Origin: Runella slithyformis DSM 19594
GTDB lineage: Bacteria; Bacteroidota; Bacteroidia; Cytophagales; Spirosomataceae
Direction: 5' to 3'
NCBI RefSeq assembly: GCF_000218895.1
Contig: NC_015703.1
Coordinates: 2,059,001-2,123,000, forward strand
Length of the DNA stretch: 64,000 nucleotides
Part shown: in pieces, positions 20,391-29,426 of the stretch
Layout: every line of letters begins with the position of its first letter
How positions within the stretch are numbered: position 1 is the stretch's first letter
Notes under the pieces: generated by a model
Seen by the model: the letters and a program-made list of their open reading frames with translations, nothing else
The model's database searches: none
What the model was told of the DNA's origin: nothing
Position numbers and translations under genes: made by a program

Positions 20391-21608
20391 ATGGAACCAA
20401 TCTTTGCCACCGATCGCACTCGGGAGTTATTGCCGAAAATCAAAGCATTTATCGAGCAGGAACTGTATCCGCTCGAAACCCCCGAATACCTCGCCCATGA
20501 TTTCTCACACGTCGAGCCCATTTTACAGCAAAAACGCCAACTCGTCAGAGAGGCCGGGCTGTGGGGTTTGCACTTGCCCGAAGAAGACGGCGGGCTCAAC
20601 CTGACCCTGTGTGAATTTGGACAAATCAGCGAAGTATTGGCAAGTTCGCCGTTTGGCCATTTTGTATTTAACACGCAGGCTCCCGACATCGGTAACACTG
20701 AGCTGATGCACAAATATGCGCCCCAACACCTCAAAGAGCGTTATTTAAAGCCGTTGATGAATGGCGAGATCCGGAGCTGTTTCAGCATGACGGAACCCGA
20801 ATTTGCGGGCTCTAACCCTACCCGCATGGGAACAACCGCCGTGAAAGACGGCGACGAGTATGTCATCAACGGGCATAAATGGTTTACGAGTTCTGCGGAT
20901 GGGGCTGCGTTTGCCGTGGTGATGGCCGTGACCAACCCGGAGGCCGCTCCGCACAAACGCGCCAGCCAGATCTTGGTGCCGATGGAAACCCCCGGCGTGA
21001 AATTGGTGCGTAACATTCCCATCATGGGCCACGCGGGCGACAGTTGGGCGAGTCATGCGGAGATGCTGTATGAAGACGTGCGTGTACCGCAGGCGAATCT
21101 TATCGGTGCGGAAGGAACGGGTTTTCTGTTGGCGCAGGAACGCCTCGGCCCGGGACGAATCCACCACTGTATGCGGTTTATCGGTATTGCCGAGCGCAGC
21201 TTTGACCTGATGTGCCGCTATGCGGTCAGTCGGGAATTGGAAGAAGGGAAAGTGCTGGGCGATACGCAGTTCATTCAGGGGTTCATTGCCGAAAGTCGGG
21301 CGGAAATAGATGCGGCAAGATTACTGGTCCTGCGTACGGCGCACAACATCGACCAATTCGGTGCGGCATCGGTGCGGGATGAGATTTCGATGATCAAGTT
21401 TTTTACGGCCAATATGATGCTGCGCGTCATTGACCGATCCATCCAAACCCACGGCGGACTGGGCATGACCAGTGATATTTTACTGTCGTATTGGTACACC
21501 CACGAGCGGGCAGCCCGCATTTACGACGGTGCCGATGAAGTACACAAATCAGCCCTGGCGCGAAGTATTCTGAAAGGATACGGTCTGGATGTACGAAGAA
21601 AGAAATAA
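20391..21608 (+). CDS. Acyl-CoA dehydrogenase
   Basis: 405 residues, full length for the FAD-dependent acyl-CoA dehydrogenase family. Recognisable elements are the FAD/substrate segment CFSMTEPEFAGSNPTRMGT, the middle beta-domain with NGHKWFTSSADGAAFAVVM, QTHGGLGMTSDILLSYWYT, and the C-terminal YDGADEVHKSALARSIL. It would catalyse alpha,beta-dehydrogenation of an acyl-CoA, feeding electrons to ETF. The sequence resembles ACAD10/11-type members. No other beta-oxidation genes are adjacent. A perfect 21-bp hairpin follows the stop. Confidence 0.92.
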   Translation: MEPIFATDRTRELLPKIKAFIEQELYPLETPEYLAHDFSHVEPILQQKRQLVREAGLWGLHLPEEDGGLNLTLCEFGQISEVLASSPFGHFVFNTQAPDIGNTELMHKYAPQHLKERYLKPLMNGEIRSCFSMTEPEFAGSNPTRMGTTAVKDGDEYVINGHKWFTSSADGAAFAVVMAVTNPEAAPHKRASQILVPMETPGVKLVRNIPIMGHAGDSWASHAEMLYEDVRVPQANLIGAEGTGFLLAQERLGPGRIHHCMRFIGIAERSFDLMCRYAVSRELEEGKVLGDTQFIQGFIAESRAEIDAARLLVLRTAHNIDQFGAASVRDEISMIKFFTANMMLRVIDRSIQTHGGLGMTSDILLSYWYTHERAARIYDGADEVHKSALARSILKGYGLDVRRKK

Positions 21609-21615
21609 AAAAAAA

Positions 21616-21662
21616 TCACGCAAAGACGCCGAAGGGTTTTGCCCTTCGGCGTCTTTGCGTGA
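21616..21662. terminator. Bidirectional terminator, perfect 21-bp stem
   Basis: Arms 21616-21636 and 21642-21662 are perfectly complementary around a 5-nt loop (TTTTG), lying between convergent genes. An A tract (21607-21615) precedes it, giving a U tract for minus-strand transcripts. The arm contains the CGCAAAGACGC motif that often occurs in dispersed palindromes of related genomes. Confidence 0.85.
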
Positions 21663-21677
21663 CGTGAAATAAAAAGG

Positions 21678-22397
21678 CTATTTGATCCTGAACGTGGCGT
21701 TCATGCGGTAGCTGTACTTGATTTTTTGGTATTCCAGCCCTTCACTGCTTTCGGGCGCGGCATCAGCGGCCATCATGCGTACATTGTATTGCGCCTGTTT
21801 ATACATCGGATAGACGTTGCCCTCTTCGATCTCGTGGATTTCAAGGACTTCGCCCAATTTCTCGCCGATGGATTCCAGCAAATAACCTGCTTTTTCTTTG
21901 GCGGCTTTGAGCGCGTTGACTTTAACCTGACGACGAAATTCTTCTTTTTTGGAATGCTCCACGCGGCTCATGTTGACGTATTCGACACCGCGATCGTCGA
22001 CTTTAGCCATTAGATCGTTGATGTTGTTGGCATTGGAAAGTTTGAGTTGAAACTGTTTTCCGGCCAGAAAGTGCTGCGGTTTCTTCTTACCCGTCCATTC
22101 GCGGTAGCCCGTTACCCCGCTGACACTGAGGTTTTCCTTGGGCAGTCCCGCGCTTTTTACGGCTTCAATGAGCTGCTTTTCGAGGGTTTCGAGCGTGACT
22201 TTGTCTTTTTGGTTTTTTTCGTCTTTGAAATACTCTTTCAACGAAATGGTAAAATACAGTTCATCGGGCACGACCTCCAGTTCGGCGGTACCCGTCACTT
22301 CGATTTTTTTGATGGGGTCTTTTTCCACGGGGGTTGTTTGGGCAAAGATGGAGGCACTTGCGGCAAGCAGCAGGGCACTTATTACGAATCGTTTCAT
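21678..22397 (-). CDS. SIMPL (DUF541) periplasmic protein
   Basis: 239 residues. The signal peptide (ending SIFAQ) is followed by the SIMPL/DUF541 fold with IEVTGTAELEVVPDELYFTISLKE. The family is found in bacterial periplasms, forms oligomers in known cases (BP26-like) and is tied to oxidative or envelope stress; the biochemical function is unknown. It has a separate promoter region of 75 bp shared with the end of the next minus-strand gene. Confidence 0.88.
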   Translation of the reverse strand: MKRFVISALLLAASASIFAQTTPVEKDPIKKIEVTGTAELEVVPDELYFTISLKEYFKDEKNQKDKVTLETLEKQLIEAVKSAGLPKENLSVSGVTGYREWTGKKKPQHFLAGKQFQLKLSNANNINDLMAKVDDRGVEYVNMSRVEHSKKEEFRRQVKVNALKAAKEKAGYLLESIGEKLGEVLEIHEIEEGNVYPMYKQAQYNVRMMAADAAPESSEGLEYQKIKYSYRMNATFRIK

Positions 22398-22473
22398 GGT
22401 TGTAATGGAATTTGTTTACAGTCTAACAACGAAGATGTACGTTAGATTCGTTTCTTTTTTTTGTTAACGATTC

Positions 22474-24411
22474 CTAACGTTTCAACACCATCTTCACGGT
22501 TTTTTGCACAGGCCCTGCCATCAGACGGGCGTAATACGCGCCTTCACTCAGGAATTGGCCGTTAAATTTGACAGAATAGGTGCCCACCTGTTGGAGTTTA
22601 TTGACAACCAATGCCCCCACACGGGTACCGTGAGAATCATAGACGTACAGCGATACCTCCGTGGCTTCCGTGAGTCGGTACCGAATGTCTATCTGTTGGT
22701 TGAACGGATTGGGGAACACTTCCAATAATTCTTCGGATTCTGCGGCCTGCGTTTCGGGCTCGGCTTCTTCCTTTTCGTCGTCGTCTGTGGCTGCAACGGC
22801 TTCCGTCGGTTCTTCATTAGGCGCAATGGGGGCATATAATTGCGAAGCCAACGGCAGAATCGGTTTGGGCGCTTCTTCCACCACTTCCACGGCCCGCTGT
22901 GTGGTAGAAATGCTTACCACGTCCGTGGGTTTACTTTCATTATGCAGACGATTGAACGCGCTGACGGTGTAATTGTATTTTGTGCCCGGCGTGACTTGCG
23001 TGTCGGTAAATGTAAACGTTTTTTTGCCCTCCATGTTCACCACGGTCGCCCGGATCGACAGCCCCGTCCGCAGGTCGATGGAGGCTTTATTGATGCTGCG
23101 ATACACCACAAAATAACGGGCTTTATCGCGCTCTGACATGGGCGTGTGCGGATAAGACCACGTCAGCGTAATGGTGTTATTATCGTTCAATTGCGCGTCG
23201 AGTTCTTCCGCTGCCGGCGGAGGTGTGGTGTTTTTCCAGGGCATGGTCGGTACCAGCGCGGGCAATTGATACACTTCCTGACACAGAATGTCACAGAGTT
23301 GATTCGGGTTGTTGCGGAGGGTCTTGGCGCTAAAAAGAATGCTTCCCTGCACATTGGGGAAGGTTCGGTTATAGCGTATCTGATTGGAAACCTCCTGGGG
23401 CCTGCGCCAGTTGGCATCGCTGTTGACCTTGTACACGCCGTGACCGATGTAAAGGTGTTGCTCCGATACATTTTCACTCCACCAAGGCACTAAATGTGTG
23501 TAGTTGGCCGAACCGTTGCCCATGCTCCAATATACCTGCGGGGCAATGTAGTCTACCCAACCTTCCTGTATCCATTTGCGCGCATCGGCAAAATTGCCCG
23601 AATAGGCCTCAAAACCGCGTGAATTGGAGCCTTCGGCCGAACTGCTGCGGTTTTTCCAGATCCCAAAGGGAGATACCCCGAATTTGACCCAGGGCTTTAC
23701 CCGGCGAATACTGTCAGCAACGGCCTCAATGAGCAGATTGACATTGTCTCGACGCCAGTCGGCACGGTTGGTGATGCCTCGGTTGTAATCGGCAAAGGTG
23801 GTATTGTCATTGAGTGGCACGCCCGTTTGCGGATAGGGATAAAAATAATCATCAAAGTGAATGCCGTCCACGTCGTAGCGGCGAATAACGTCCATGACCA
23901 CACGCGTCACAAACGACCGCACTTCCGGGCGGCCGGGGTCCAGAATGCGCAACGGGCCGTAAGAAAGCAATACATCCGGGCGTAATTTGGCGACGTGATT
24001 GGGGGCGAGGGAGGCCTTACGAATATCTGTCACGGCACGGTAGGGGTTCATCCAGGCGTGAATCTCAATATTTCGTTTGCGGCATTCACGAATCATAAAC
24101 GCCAGTGGGTCATAGCCCGGCGATTGCCCCTGCTGTCCGGTGAGCCACTCCGACCAGGGCTCCAGCTTGCTTTCATAGACGGCATCGCAGGCATTTCGTA
24201 TCTGAAAAAACACGGCGTTGAGGCCGCGTCGCTGAATCATATCCAAGAGATCGATCAATTCCTGCTGCTGCTGCGCGGCCGACAGCCCTTTCTGTGAAGG
24301 CCAATCCACATTGCCGACATTGGCGATCCACACCCCCCTGAATTCGCGTTTGGGCTGGGCGAAAAGGGAAAAACTGACCAAAAAGAGAAATAGAAGATTT
24401 TTCAAGGGCAT
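22474..24411 (-). CDS. Secreted GHL10-type glycoside hydrolase with T9SS tail
   Basis: 645 residues from ATG 24411 (MPLKNLLFLFLVSFSLFAQ, signal peptide). The catalytic domain starts REFRGVWIANVGNVDWPSQ and contains VDGIHFDDYFYPYP, typical of the DUF187/GHL10 (YngK-like) family 10-related hydrolases. A fibronectin type III domain lies at about residues 395-500. An acidic linker is followed by a type A T9SS sorting domain (LEVFPNPFNQQIDIRY to VKMVLKR). The protein is therefore exported by the Por system; its substrate is probably peptidoglycan- or glucan-related, which is not proven. Confidence 0.9.
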   Translation of the reverse strand: MPLKNLLFLFLVSFSLFAQPKREFRGVWIANVGNVDWPSQKGLSAAQQQQELIDLLDMIQRRGLNAVFFQIRNACDAVYESKLEPWSEWLTGQQGQSPGYDPLAFMIRECRKRNIEIHAWMNPYRAVTDIRKASLAPNHVAKLRPDVLLSYGPLRILDPGRPEVRSFVTRVVMDVIRRYDVDGIHFDDYFYPYPQTGVPLNDNTTFADYNRGITNRADWRRDNVNLLIEAVADSIRRVKPWVKFGVSPFGIWKNRSSSAEGSNSRGFEAYSGNFADARKWIQEGWVDYIAPQVYWSMGNGSANYTHLVPWWSENVSEQHLYIGHGVYKVNSDANWRRPQEVSNQIRYNRTFPNVQGSILFSAKTLRNNPNQLCDILCQEVYQLPALVPTMPWKNTTPPPAAEELDAQLNDNNTITLTWSYPHTPMSERDKARYFVVYRSINKASIDLRTGLSIRATVVNMEGKKTFTFTDTQVTPGTKYNYTVSAFNRLHNESKPTDVVSISTTQRAVEVVEEAPKPILPLASQLYAPIAPNEEPTEAVAATDDDEKEEAEPETQAAESEELLEVFPNPFNQQIDIRYRLTEATEVSLYVYDSHGTRVGALVVNKLQQVGTYSVKFNGQFLSEGAYYARLMAGPVQKTVKMVLKR

Positions 24412-24591
24412 TGTTCCTTTGTCCACAATTCAAAATCAATCAACCACCGATACAAAGTGGAGTTGTAAAACAACGTAATGAAATACACGCACAAAAGTAA
24501 CGTCAATATTCCAAAAATGGTACCTGACCGCTGAATCAAAGTTACAAATACAGTGCCGGAGACAGCTATAGAGAAGAGGTGAAATCAGTAT

Positions 24592-24840
24592 TCATTCACC
24601 CAAAGACCCAAATTTGGAATTGTTTTTGTAAGGCACTCTTTTACGAAATACAATCCGGGCATCCGATGGATATTCATAAAATTCAAACCCACTCGGCATT
24701 TCTTCAAACAAATCCGCCGCTTTTGGGGCTTTGGTGATGTAGTAGCGCGTACCACCTTTGGCAGTAGGCACTGCCCTGATGTAGGCTGTAGAGTCTTGAC
24801 GGTTGGTGTGGGAGAGGTAGGAGGGATGGGGATTAAAGTT
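24592..24840 (-). pseudogene. C-terminal remnant of a hypothetical gene at the island edge
   Basis: An 82-codon open stretch reads ...AYIRAVPTAKGGTRYYITK, APKAADLFEEMPSGFEFYEY, PSDARIVFRKRVPY and ends at TGA 24592. Its protein-like composition and the host-like GC suggest a genuine C terminus without its N terminus. It begins directly behind, and in frame with, the TAG stop (24841-24843) of the receiver protein gene. The likely reading is that the retron cassette replaced or interrupted the 5' part of this gene. The family is not recognised. Confidence 0.55.
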
Positions 24841-26700
24841 CTACCAAGCGCATTCATTCCCTATACACAGAAAATATATGATTTCGAAGAGTTGTTTGAT
24901 TTTTTCTTGCCATTTCTCATCTGATAGGGCAGGGTCAGAATCTAACATTCTTTGTTCTCTGTATAATTTAAAAAAATCAGCGTTATCAGTATCCTCGCCA
25001 TGAGTCAAATAGAGGTGGTTTCTAAATTCATTTAATTCTTTTAGATGGATTAATAACGAATTCGTAGATGCTGAATTAAGAAGTAAAAATGCTATTTGAT
25101 TATGAAGAGTGATTTCAAAATTAACAAAGGTTTCCTTAAAATTTGATTCAATGAAATAATATGGGCTTGTAAATTTGTCATATTTCAATACAGACTTTTG
25201 TTTAGCTTGGTATTTCCCAGCATAACCACTCGTATAATTACTGGAATCAAACCTAAAAGTAAGATCATAATTAATAAATCCTTTATTACCATTTATGAAT
25301 TTCCATTGTTTTTTGTCTCGAAGCGAAGGTCTATTTTGAGGGCTATTTCTAAATTGAAAATAAGTGTTGGGGTAGTTCAAGGGCGTTTTCTCATAAAATA
25401 TCTCTTGTATTTCATTAAGTATACTCCAAAGTGTTAGGAACGCGAGCTCCCAATCGGAGTAAAAAAAAGTATTTGTATCAAATTTTGTTTGCTCATTGGC
25501 TTTTTTTAGAAGACCGATGAACATGGTCAACCGTTCTAAAATTCTTTCTCTGTTTATTTGATTAGGCTTGTTTACCAACAGCGTACTTTTTTCAATCAGC
25601 TTTTTTTGCTTCCAAAATTTGCTTAGTAATTTACCTTTTTTTATGCAACTATTAATAGTTTCCTGAAAGTTCTCAAAGTTCTTAACCGAAAAGTCTGGGT
25701 CTTTGGCAGTTTCGGGATGTTCCTTCACGTAGTAGCCATCTGCCCCTGCTTGGTGCAGGTCGTGCATATTCCAAGCTTTGTTTGAAGCAGTAAACATGAT
25801 AACTGGTAGCACAGAATTTAGCACTTTTATAGAACCTAATGCCTCTTTCCCTTTACCAATGATGTCACCTTCACCCAAGTAAAAATCAAGAAAAACTAAG
25901 TCGTATTCGTCGTTTTCAATTTTTTCGTTTGCTTTTGCTTCCTTTGCTTTTTCCCAAGACTCAAAAGCGTCAATCTTACCTTCTCCAAAAAGACCTTCTA
26001 AACAGTCTTTCCACCCTTTTTGATAATTGTCGTCTATAAAAAGAATTTTTTTGACTGTTGGAAGATTTGGAGTAATCGGTTTCGGGGATTTTGCTTGAGC
26101 AAGTAAATGCTTGAAATAAAGGGTTTTGGGATATTTATATTTTATTTTTTCTTCTATTCCTGCCACTTGAGCCATTCGATAGGCACCCCATTGATTAGCG
26201 ACTCCATGCCGCCCCTGTTGCTCTTCGGGAATTGGAATAATGATTTTGTCTAAAAAGGACTCTTTATAGGTTGTGTTTGTTGTATTGAGTAACTTAGTTT
26301 CATTCATCAAACGACTTTTAGCTTCCAAAGCCTCAGCCTCAGATGAAAAGTATCCAATTCCTTTAACGAGCAACAAATGAGAGAGTTCAGGTGTTGATTT
26401 CCAAATTGTCAACAAAGGTTCTGTTCCAATAAATGCTATTGGAACTTGTCGTAGTTCTGAGTGTAATCGAATGTGATGACCTAAAATAAGACCAAGGAAA
26501 TTATTTTCTTCATTTCCAATGTAGTTTATGAGTATTACTTCTGACCCCTTTAATTCTTCACGTTTATCTTCAACCAAAGCATTAACTGTCATGTCAAACG
26601 GGTCATTACCCAATGATACATCATAATCAACCTCTAAATAAGGCTTTAAGGCAATACTTTCAGCTCTTTCGGTTGGTTCAAATTCAATTATTAAGTTCAT
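24841..26700 (-). CDS. Retron-associated receiver-domain protein with HEPN-like motif
   Basis: 619 residues from ATG 26700; a TTG one codon upstream is less likely. A response-regulator receiver domain spans about 217-330 with all key residues: acidic pair D223-D224 (ILFIDDN), phospho-acceptor D272 (LVFLDFYLG), T304 (VIMFTAS) and K326 (GYYVKE). The first ~200 residues look like a second, degenerate receiver-type fold (SEVILINYIGNEENN; QVPIAFIGTE). The C-terminal half is helical and contains EFRNHLYLTHGE (R560...H567), fitting the Rx4-6H pattern of HEPN ribonucleases. No kinase or DNA-binding domain is seen. It overlaps the preceding gene by 17 bp. It is probably the retron effector or its regulator; that is inference. 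Confidence 0.7.
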   Translation of the reverse strand: MNLIIEFEPTERAESIALKPYLEVDYDVSLGNDPFDMTVNALVEDKREELKGSEVILINYIGNEENNFLGLILGHHIRLHSELRQVPIAFIGTEPLLTIWKSTPELSHLLLVKGIGYFSSEAEALEAKSRLMNETKLLNTTNTTYKESFLDKIIIPIPEEQQGRHGVANQWGAYRMAQVAGIEEKIKYKYPKTLYFKHLLAQAKSPKPITPNLPTVKKILFIDDNYQKGWKDCLEGLFGEGKIDAFESWEKAKEAKANEKIENDEYDLVFLDFYLGEGDIIGKGKEALGSIKVLNSVLPVIMFTASNKAWNMHDLHQAGADGYYVKEHPETAKDPDFSVKNFENFQETINSCIKKGKLLSKFWKQKKLIEKSTLLVNKPNQINRERILERLTMFIGLLKKANEQTKFDTNTFFYSDWELAFLTLWSILNEIQEIFYEKTPLNYPNTYFQFRNSPQNRPSLRDKKQWKFINGNKGFINYDLTFRFDSSNYTSGYAGKYQAKQKSVLKYDKFTSPYYFIESNFKETFVNFEITLHNQIAFLLLNSASTNSLLIHLKELNEFRNHLYLTHGEDTDNADFFKLYREQRMLDSDPALSDEKWQEKIKQLFEIIYFLCIGNECAW

Positions 26701-27229
26701 CAATTAAAGATTTTAAATTAGACTGCACTTCTTTTAGGTCATCATCATTACTTTCTAATATATTTTCTCCTTTTACAAGCAAATCAAAGACAAACTGATT
26801 ATATTTTTTGAAATAGGCTGTAAAGAGAAATAGTTTGTAGCCTCCATCTTTGTATATATGTTCTTTTCTACGAAATCTTAAATCCCGAATATCTAAATTT
26901 GTTACTGCTGACCCACTAAATTCTGCAAAGGTTGTATTTGGATATAGTGCTCGAATCGCTTCGACCATGTCACTTGAAAACCGATTAGAAGTATCGCCTT
27001 TGGCTGCGTGAATAATTACAAGTTTTCGGTCATTAAACATTGGATTAGGAAGATAAGTAACCTTTTCTGTTTTCTCATCGCCTATTTTTTCTAACTCCAA
27101 ATCACCAATAAACTCAATTGTGTCTTCACAGCCGAGTGTATATAACAATGTTTTGGTGCTTTCATAACGTTTAACGGATTTGTCTTTTTCATCCTCTTTT
27201 TCGTCCACAAATAATATTGGCTTGTTCAT
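26684..27229 (-). CDS. Small receiver-like protein of the retron operon
   Basis: 181 residues. It opens MNKPILFVDEKEDEKDKSV, like a receiver strand 1 with acidic residues, and later has RKLVIIHAAKGD and TTFAEFSGSA in the order of a receiver fold, but no clear phospho-acceptor Asp. I read it as an inactive receiver-like protein, tentatively. The ATG lies 3 bp after the RT stop (TAAGAGATG), and its end overlaps the next gene. The three genes are thus translationally coupled. It may pair with the large receiver protein as an antitoxin or sensor. No family name can be given. Confidence 0.6.
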   Translation of the reverse strand: MNKPILFVDEKEDEKDKSVKRYESTKTLLYTLGCEDTIEFIGDLELEKIGDEKTEKVTYLPNPMFNDRKLVIIHAAKGDTSNRFSSDMVEAIRALYPNTTFAEFSGSAVTNLDIRDLRFRRKEHIYKDGGYKLFLFTAYFKKYNQFVFDLLVKGENILESNDDDLKEVQSNLKSLIDELNN

Positions 27230-27232
27230 CTC

Positions 27233-29230
27233 TTATGAATGATAAAAAGTGAGTTTGTGTGTAATGCCTTCGTAATTAGGGGCTTGATGGGAGCGGTTGG
27301 CATCGGAATTCAAGAAAAAGAATTCTTGTGTTTGGCTGTTAGCATCTTGATACAACACCGACCAATCAGCCAATGAACAAAGGCGTTGCTGGGTTTTTAA
27401 CAAACGGATGTGCTTAAAAGCATTTTCACTTTCAATCTTACCACCTTCCAAGTGTATGTAGATTACCGTGGCAAAAAAAGCTTCTTTCTCGGCCTCTCGC
27501 TGAATCACGGCTGAACGTAGCCAAATGTTGCGTTGGTTAGTTGGCGTTTGGTAATCAGTATTTTGTGCTAAGTCTTTCAAAACTGAGCGTAGCGTTTTTA
27601 CACTCTCCCAAGTATCAGTAAAGAATGAACAGTTGATGCCAAACTCATTCTCGCCGGGCTGAAAAGATACGTTTACCGAATCAGAAGCATTCAGCGTTTC
27701 TACAATAGGTTTAAGCGCATTGACCAAAATCAAATCTTGAAAATAGTCGCTGCCTACTCGTATTTGCTCCCGAAATACTTTTGCCGCTTTGCTTACGGCT
27801 CTGTCGGGGGCTACGGCTACTTGCTCAGTTGTTTGCTGTTCAAGTACAGGCATTTTAGCTTTTTTAAGCAATAGCCTTGCCAACAAACTCACCGTCTGCT
27901 TAGGTCGTCCTTTGAGGGGCAAAAGCCCATGTTCTTGAAAGTAAGTTACGCCGGCTGTATTATAGGCATTGACAAAAACGGATAGTTTTTGGTGGAGTTT
28001 GGGCGTGAGTACGCTTTTCAAGCCATCCATTTGGGTGTTGACTTTAGCCAAGTTGGCCATAAAATCAAAATCGCTGACGTCGGGGTCGTGTAAGAGTTCA
28101 CGAAAACCCGTGTCATTTACAACCCTGAAATTCCGCAAGAATTGTACAACTCTGCGGGGATTGTGGTCAATGGAAGGTTGCCAAACCGGTAATTTTGGTT
28201 TTTTTTGAGGTATTTCTTCTCCTTTTTCTAAGCGTGTTAACTCAGCTTTAAACTGCTGATAAACAGTGTCTTCATTTCCGCGCACCATTTTTAGGTAGTT
28301 AATTTTACCTGCAACTACGTTACGAAGCTGAGGCTCGCTTTTTTTCTTTTTGGATACTTTGGGCGAATAGTGAGTTAAAAATTTAGCTTGTGCGCTATCG
28401 TAACCAAGCGTTCCCCAATTGTGCAACATCGCCCGTATTTCACGAATAAATCGCTGAGTCACGTTTACTTTCTCGTTTACCGTCAACCCTGTTACTTCCT
28501 GACGGCTGTTTTTGAGTTGCAGCCTCACTTTTTCAAGATTAATTGTAAAGCCTTCGGCTTTGATAATTTCATCCAAACGGCTCAAAAACCCATTTTCAAA
28601 AGGCTTATCAGACGAAAATGTTAAATCGTCGGCATAGCGTGTATAAGTGATTTGATAACCGCTAACCAAAGATTCAATACGTCGGTCTAAACGCTGACAA
28701 ATCATATTGGATAACACGGGGGATGTAGGTGCGCCTTGGGGTAAAACACCCTCATAGCAGCATAATTTAGCTATCATTTGAGCGACATTGGGCTTCGCCA
28801 AAATGGGTTTGAGCTGCAAAACGGCATGTACTCGGCCAAATGTGATGGAGGGGAAAAAGTTTTCAAGGTCTAAATTCAGTACAAACTTTTTATTTGCGTG
28901 GACATGGGCGTTTGAAACCACACTACGACCTGTTACGTATCCATTTACGGAATACGTAGGTTGGTAAGCTCCCTGCAAAATAAAGGCCAAGCAGTGTTGA
29001 ATGAATTTCAACGATTTGTTGGGCGCATTAATCGTTCTTAATCCACCCGATTTTTTGGGTACTTGGAATGAGTGATAAAGCTTATCAACGTTTTTGAGGT
29101 GAAAATACAGTTTTTTTTGAGAGAAAGGAAACTCTAAAGCATCGTTCAATACAGATAAAAAATCGTGGAAATCCTCAGCTTTTTGAAGTGAGTTTTGCAA
29201 GGTAACTATGTCTGATTGAATCGGAGCCAT
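27233..29230 (-). CDS. Retron reverse transcriptase with C-terminal extension
   Basis: 665 residues. RT motifs appear in order: YHSFQVPKKSGGLRTINAPN (RT1), FVLNLDLENFFPSI (A), GVLPQGAPTSPVLSN (RT4/B) and the catalytic YADD at 199-202. Retron hallmarks are present: NAHVH at 107-111 (the NAxxH motif) and VTG at 246-248 in RQEVTGLTVNEKV. The RT core ends near residue 325; a further ~340 residues of unknown function follow, twice the usual retron RT length. It should copy the msd part of the RNA encoded just upstream (29243-29415) into msDNA. Codons are AT-rich compared with the flanks. The RT sits first in a coupled three-gene operon. Confidence 0.92.
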   Translation of the reverse strand: MAPIQSDIVTLQNSLQKAEDFHDFLSVLNDALEFPFSQKKLYFHLKNVDKLYHSFQVPKKSGGLRTINAPNKSLKFIQHCLAFILQGAYQPTYSVNGYVTGRSVVSNAHVHANKKFVLNLDLENFFPSITFGRVHAVLQLKPILAKPNVAQMIAKLCCYEGVLPQGAPTSPVLSNMICQRLDRRIESLVSGYQITYTRYADDLTFSSDKPFENGFLSRLDEIIKAEGFTINLEKVRLQLKNSRQEVTGLTVNEKVNVTQRFIREIRAMLHNWGTLGYDSAQAKFLTHYSPKVSKKKKSEPQLRNVVAGKINYLKMVRGNEDTVYQQFKAELTRLEKGEEIPQKKPKLPVWQPSIDHNPRRVVQFLRNFRVVNDTGFRELLHDPDVSDFDFMANLAKVNTQMDGLKSVLTPKLHQKLSVFVNAYNTAGVTYFQEHGLLPLKGRPKQTVSLLARLLLKKAKMPVLEQQTTEQVAVAPDRAVSKAAKVFREQIRVGSDYFQDLILVNALKPIVETLNASDSVNVSFQPGENEFGINCSFFTDTWESVKTLRSVLKDLAQNTDYQTPTNQRNIWLRSAVIQREAEKEAFFATVIYIHLEGGKIESENAFKHIRLLKTQQRLCSLADWSVLYQDANSQTQEFFFLNSDANRSHQAPNYEGITHKLTFYHS

Positions 29231-29242
29231 GTAAGAAGGAAA

Positions 29243-29415
29243 GGGTGTCTGTCTGATTTCTAAATCCCAATATATATATTAAGTATTTGTATACTAACCA
29301 AAATATACAGAACTCAATAATATATTATCAAATTCTCGACAGAGACAATGAAGCTACCCTTCATTGAAAGCATTGCGAAGCGCAACACAAGGTCAAATCT
29401 TTACGACAGACACCC
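29243..29415 (-). ncRNA. Retron msr-msd RNA
   Basis: Read on the minus strand, a 173-nt segment ending 12 nt before the RT start is bounded by perfect 11-bp inverted repeats: a1 GGGTGTCTGTC (29415-29405) and a2 GACAGACACCC (29253-29243). Inside, in transcript order, are a 5-bp stem with 3-nt loop (29385-29373), an 8-bp stem with 5-nt loop (CAATGAAG/CTTCATTG, 29366-29346), and an AT-rich long hairpin (outer arms 29326-29320 with 29275-29269; inner arms 29309-29304 with 29293-29288). This is the canonical msr stem-loops plus msd layout. The branching guanosine is probably one of those in GTAAAG just after a1. A TAnnTTTG promoter box lies 12 nt upstream of a1. Confidence 0.85.
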
Positions 29416-29426
29416 ATAATGGTTTA

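Noticed and set aside
24585-24857. 90-codon minus-strand open frame overlapping the receiver gene end
   Set aside because: The adjacent frame (24592-24840) gives a far more protein-like sequence; this one is its shadow.
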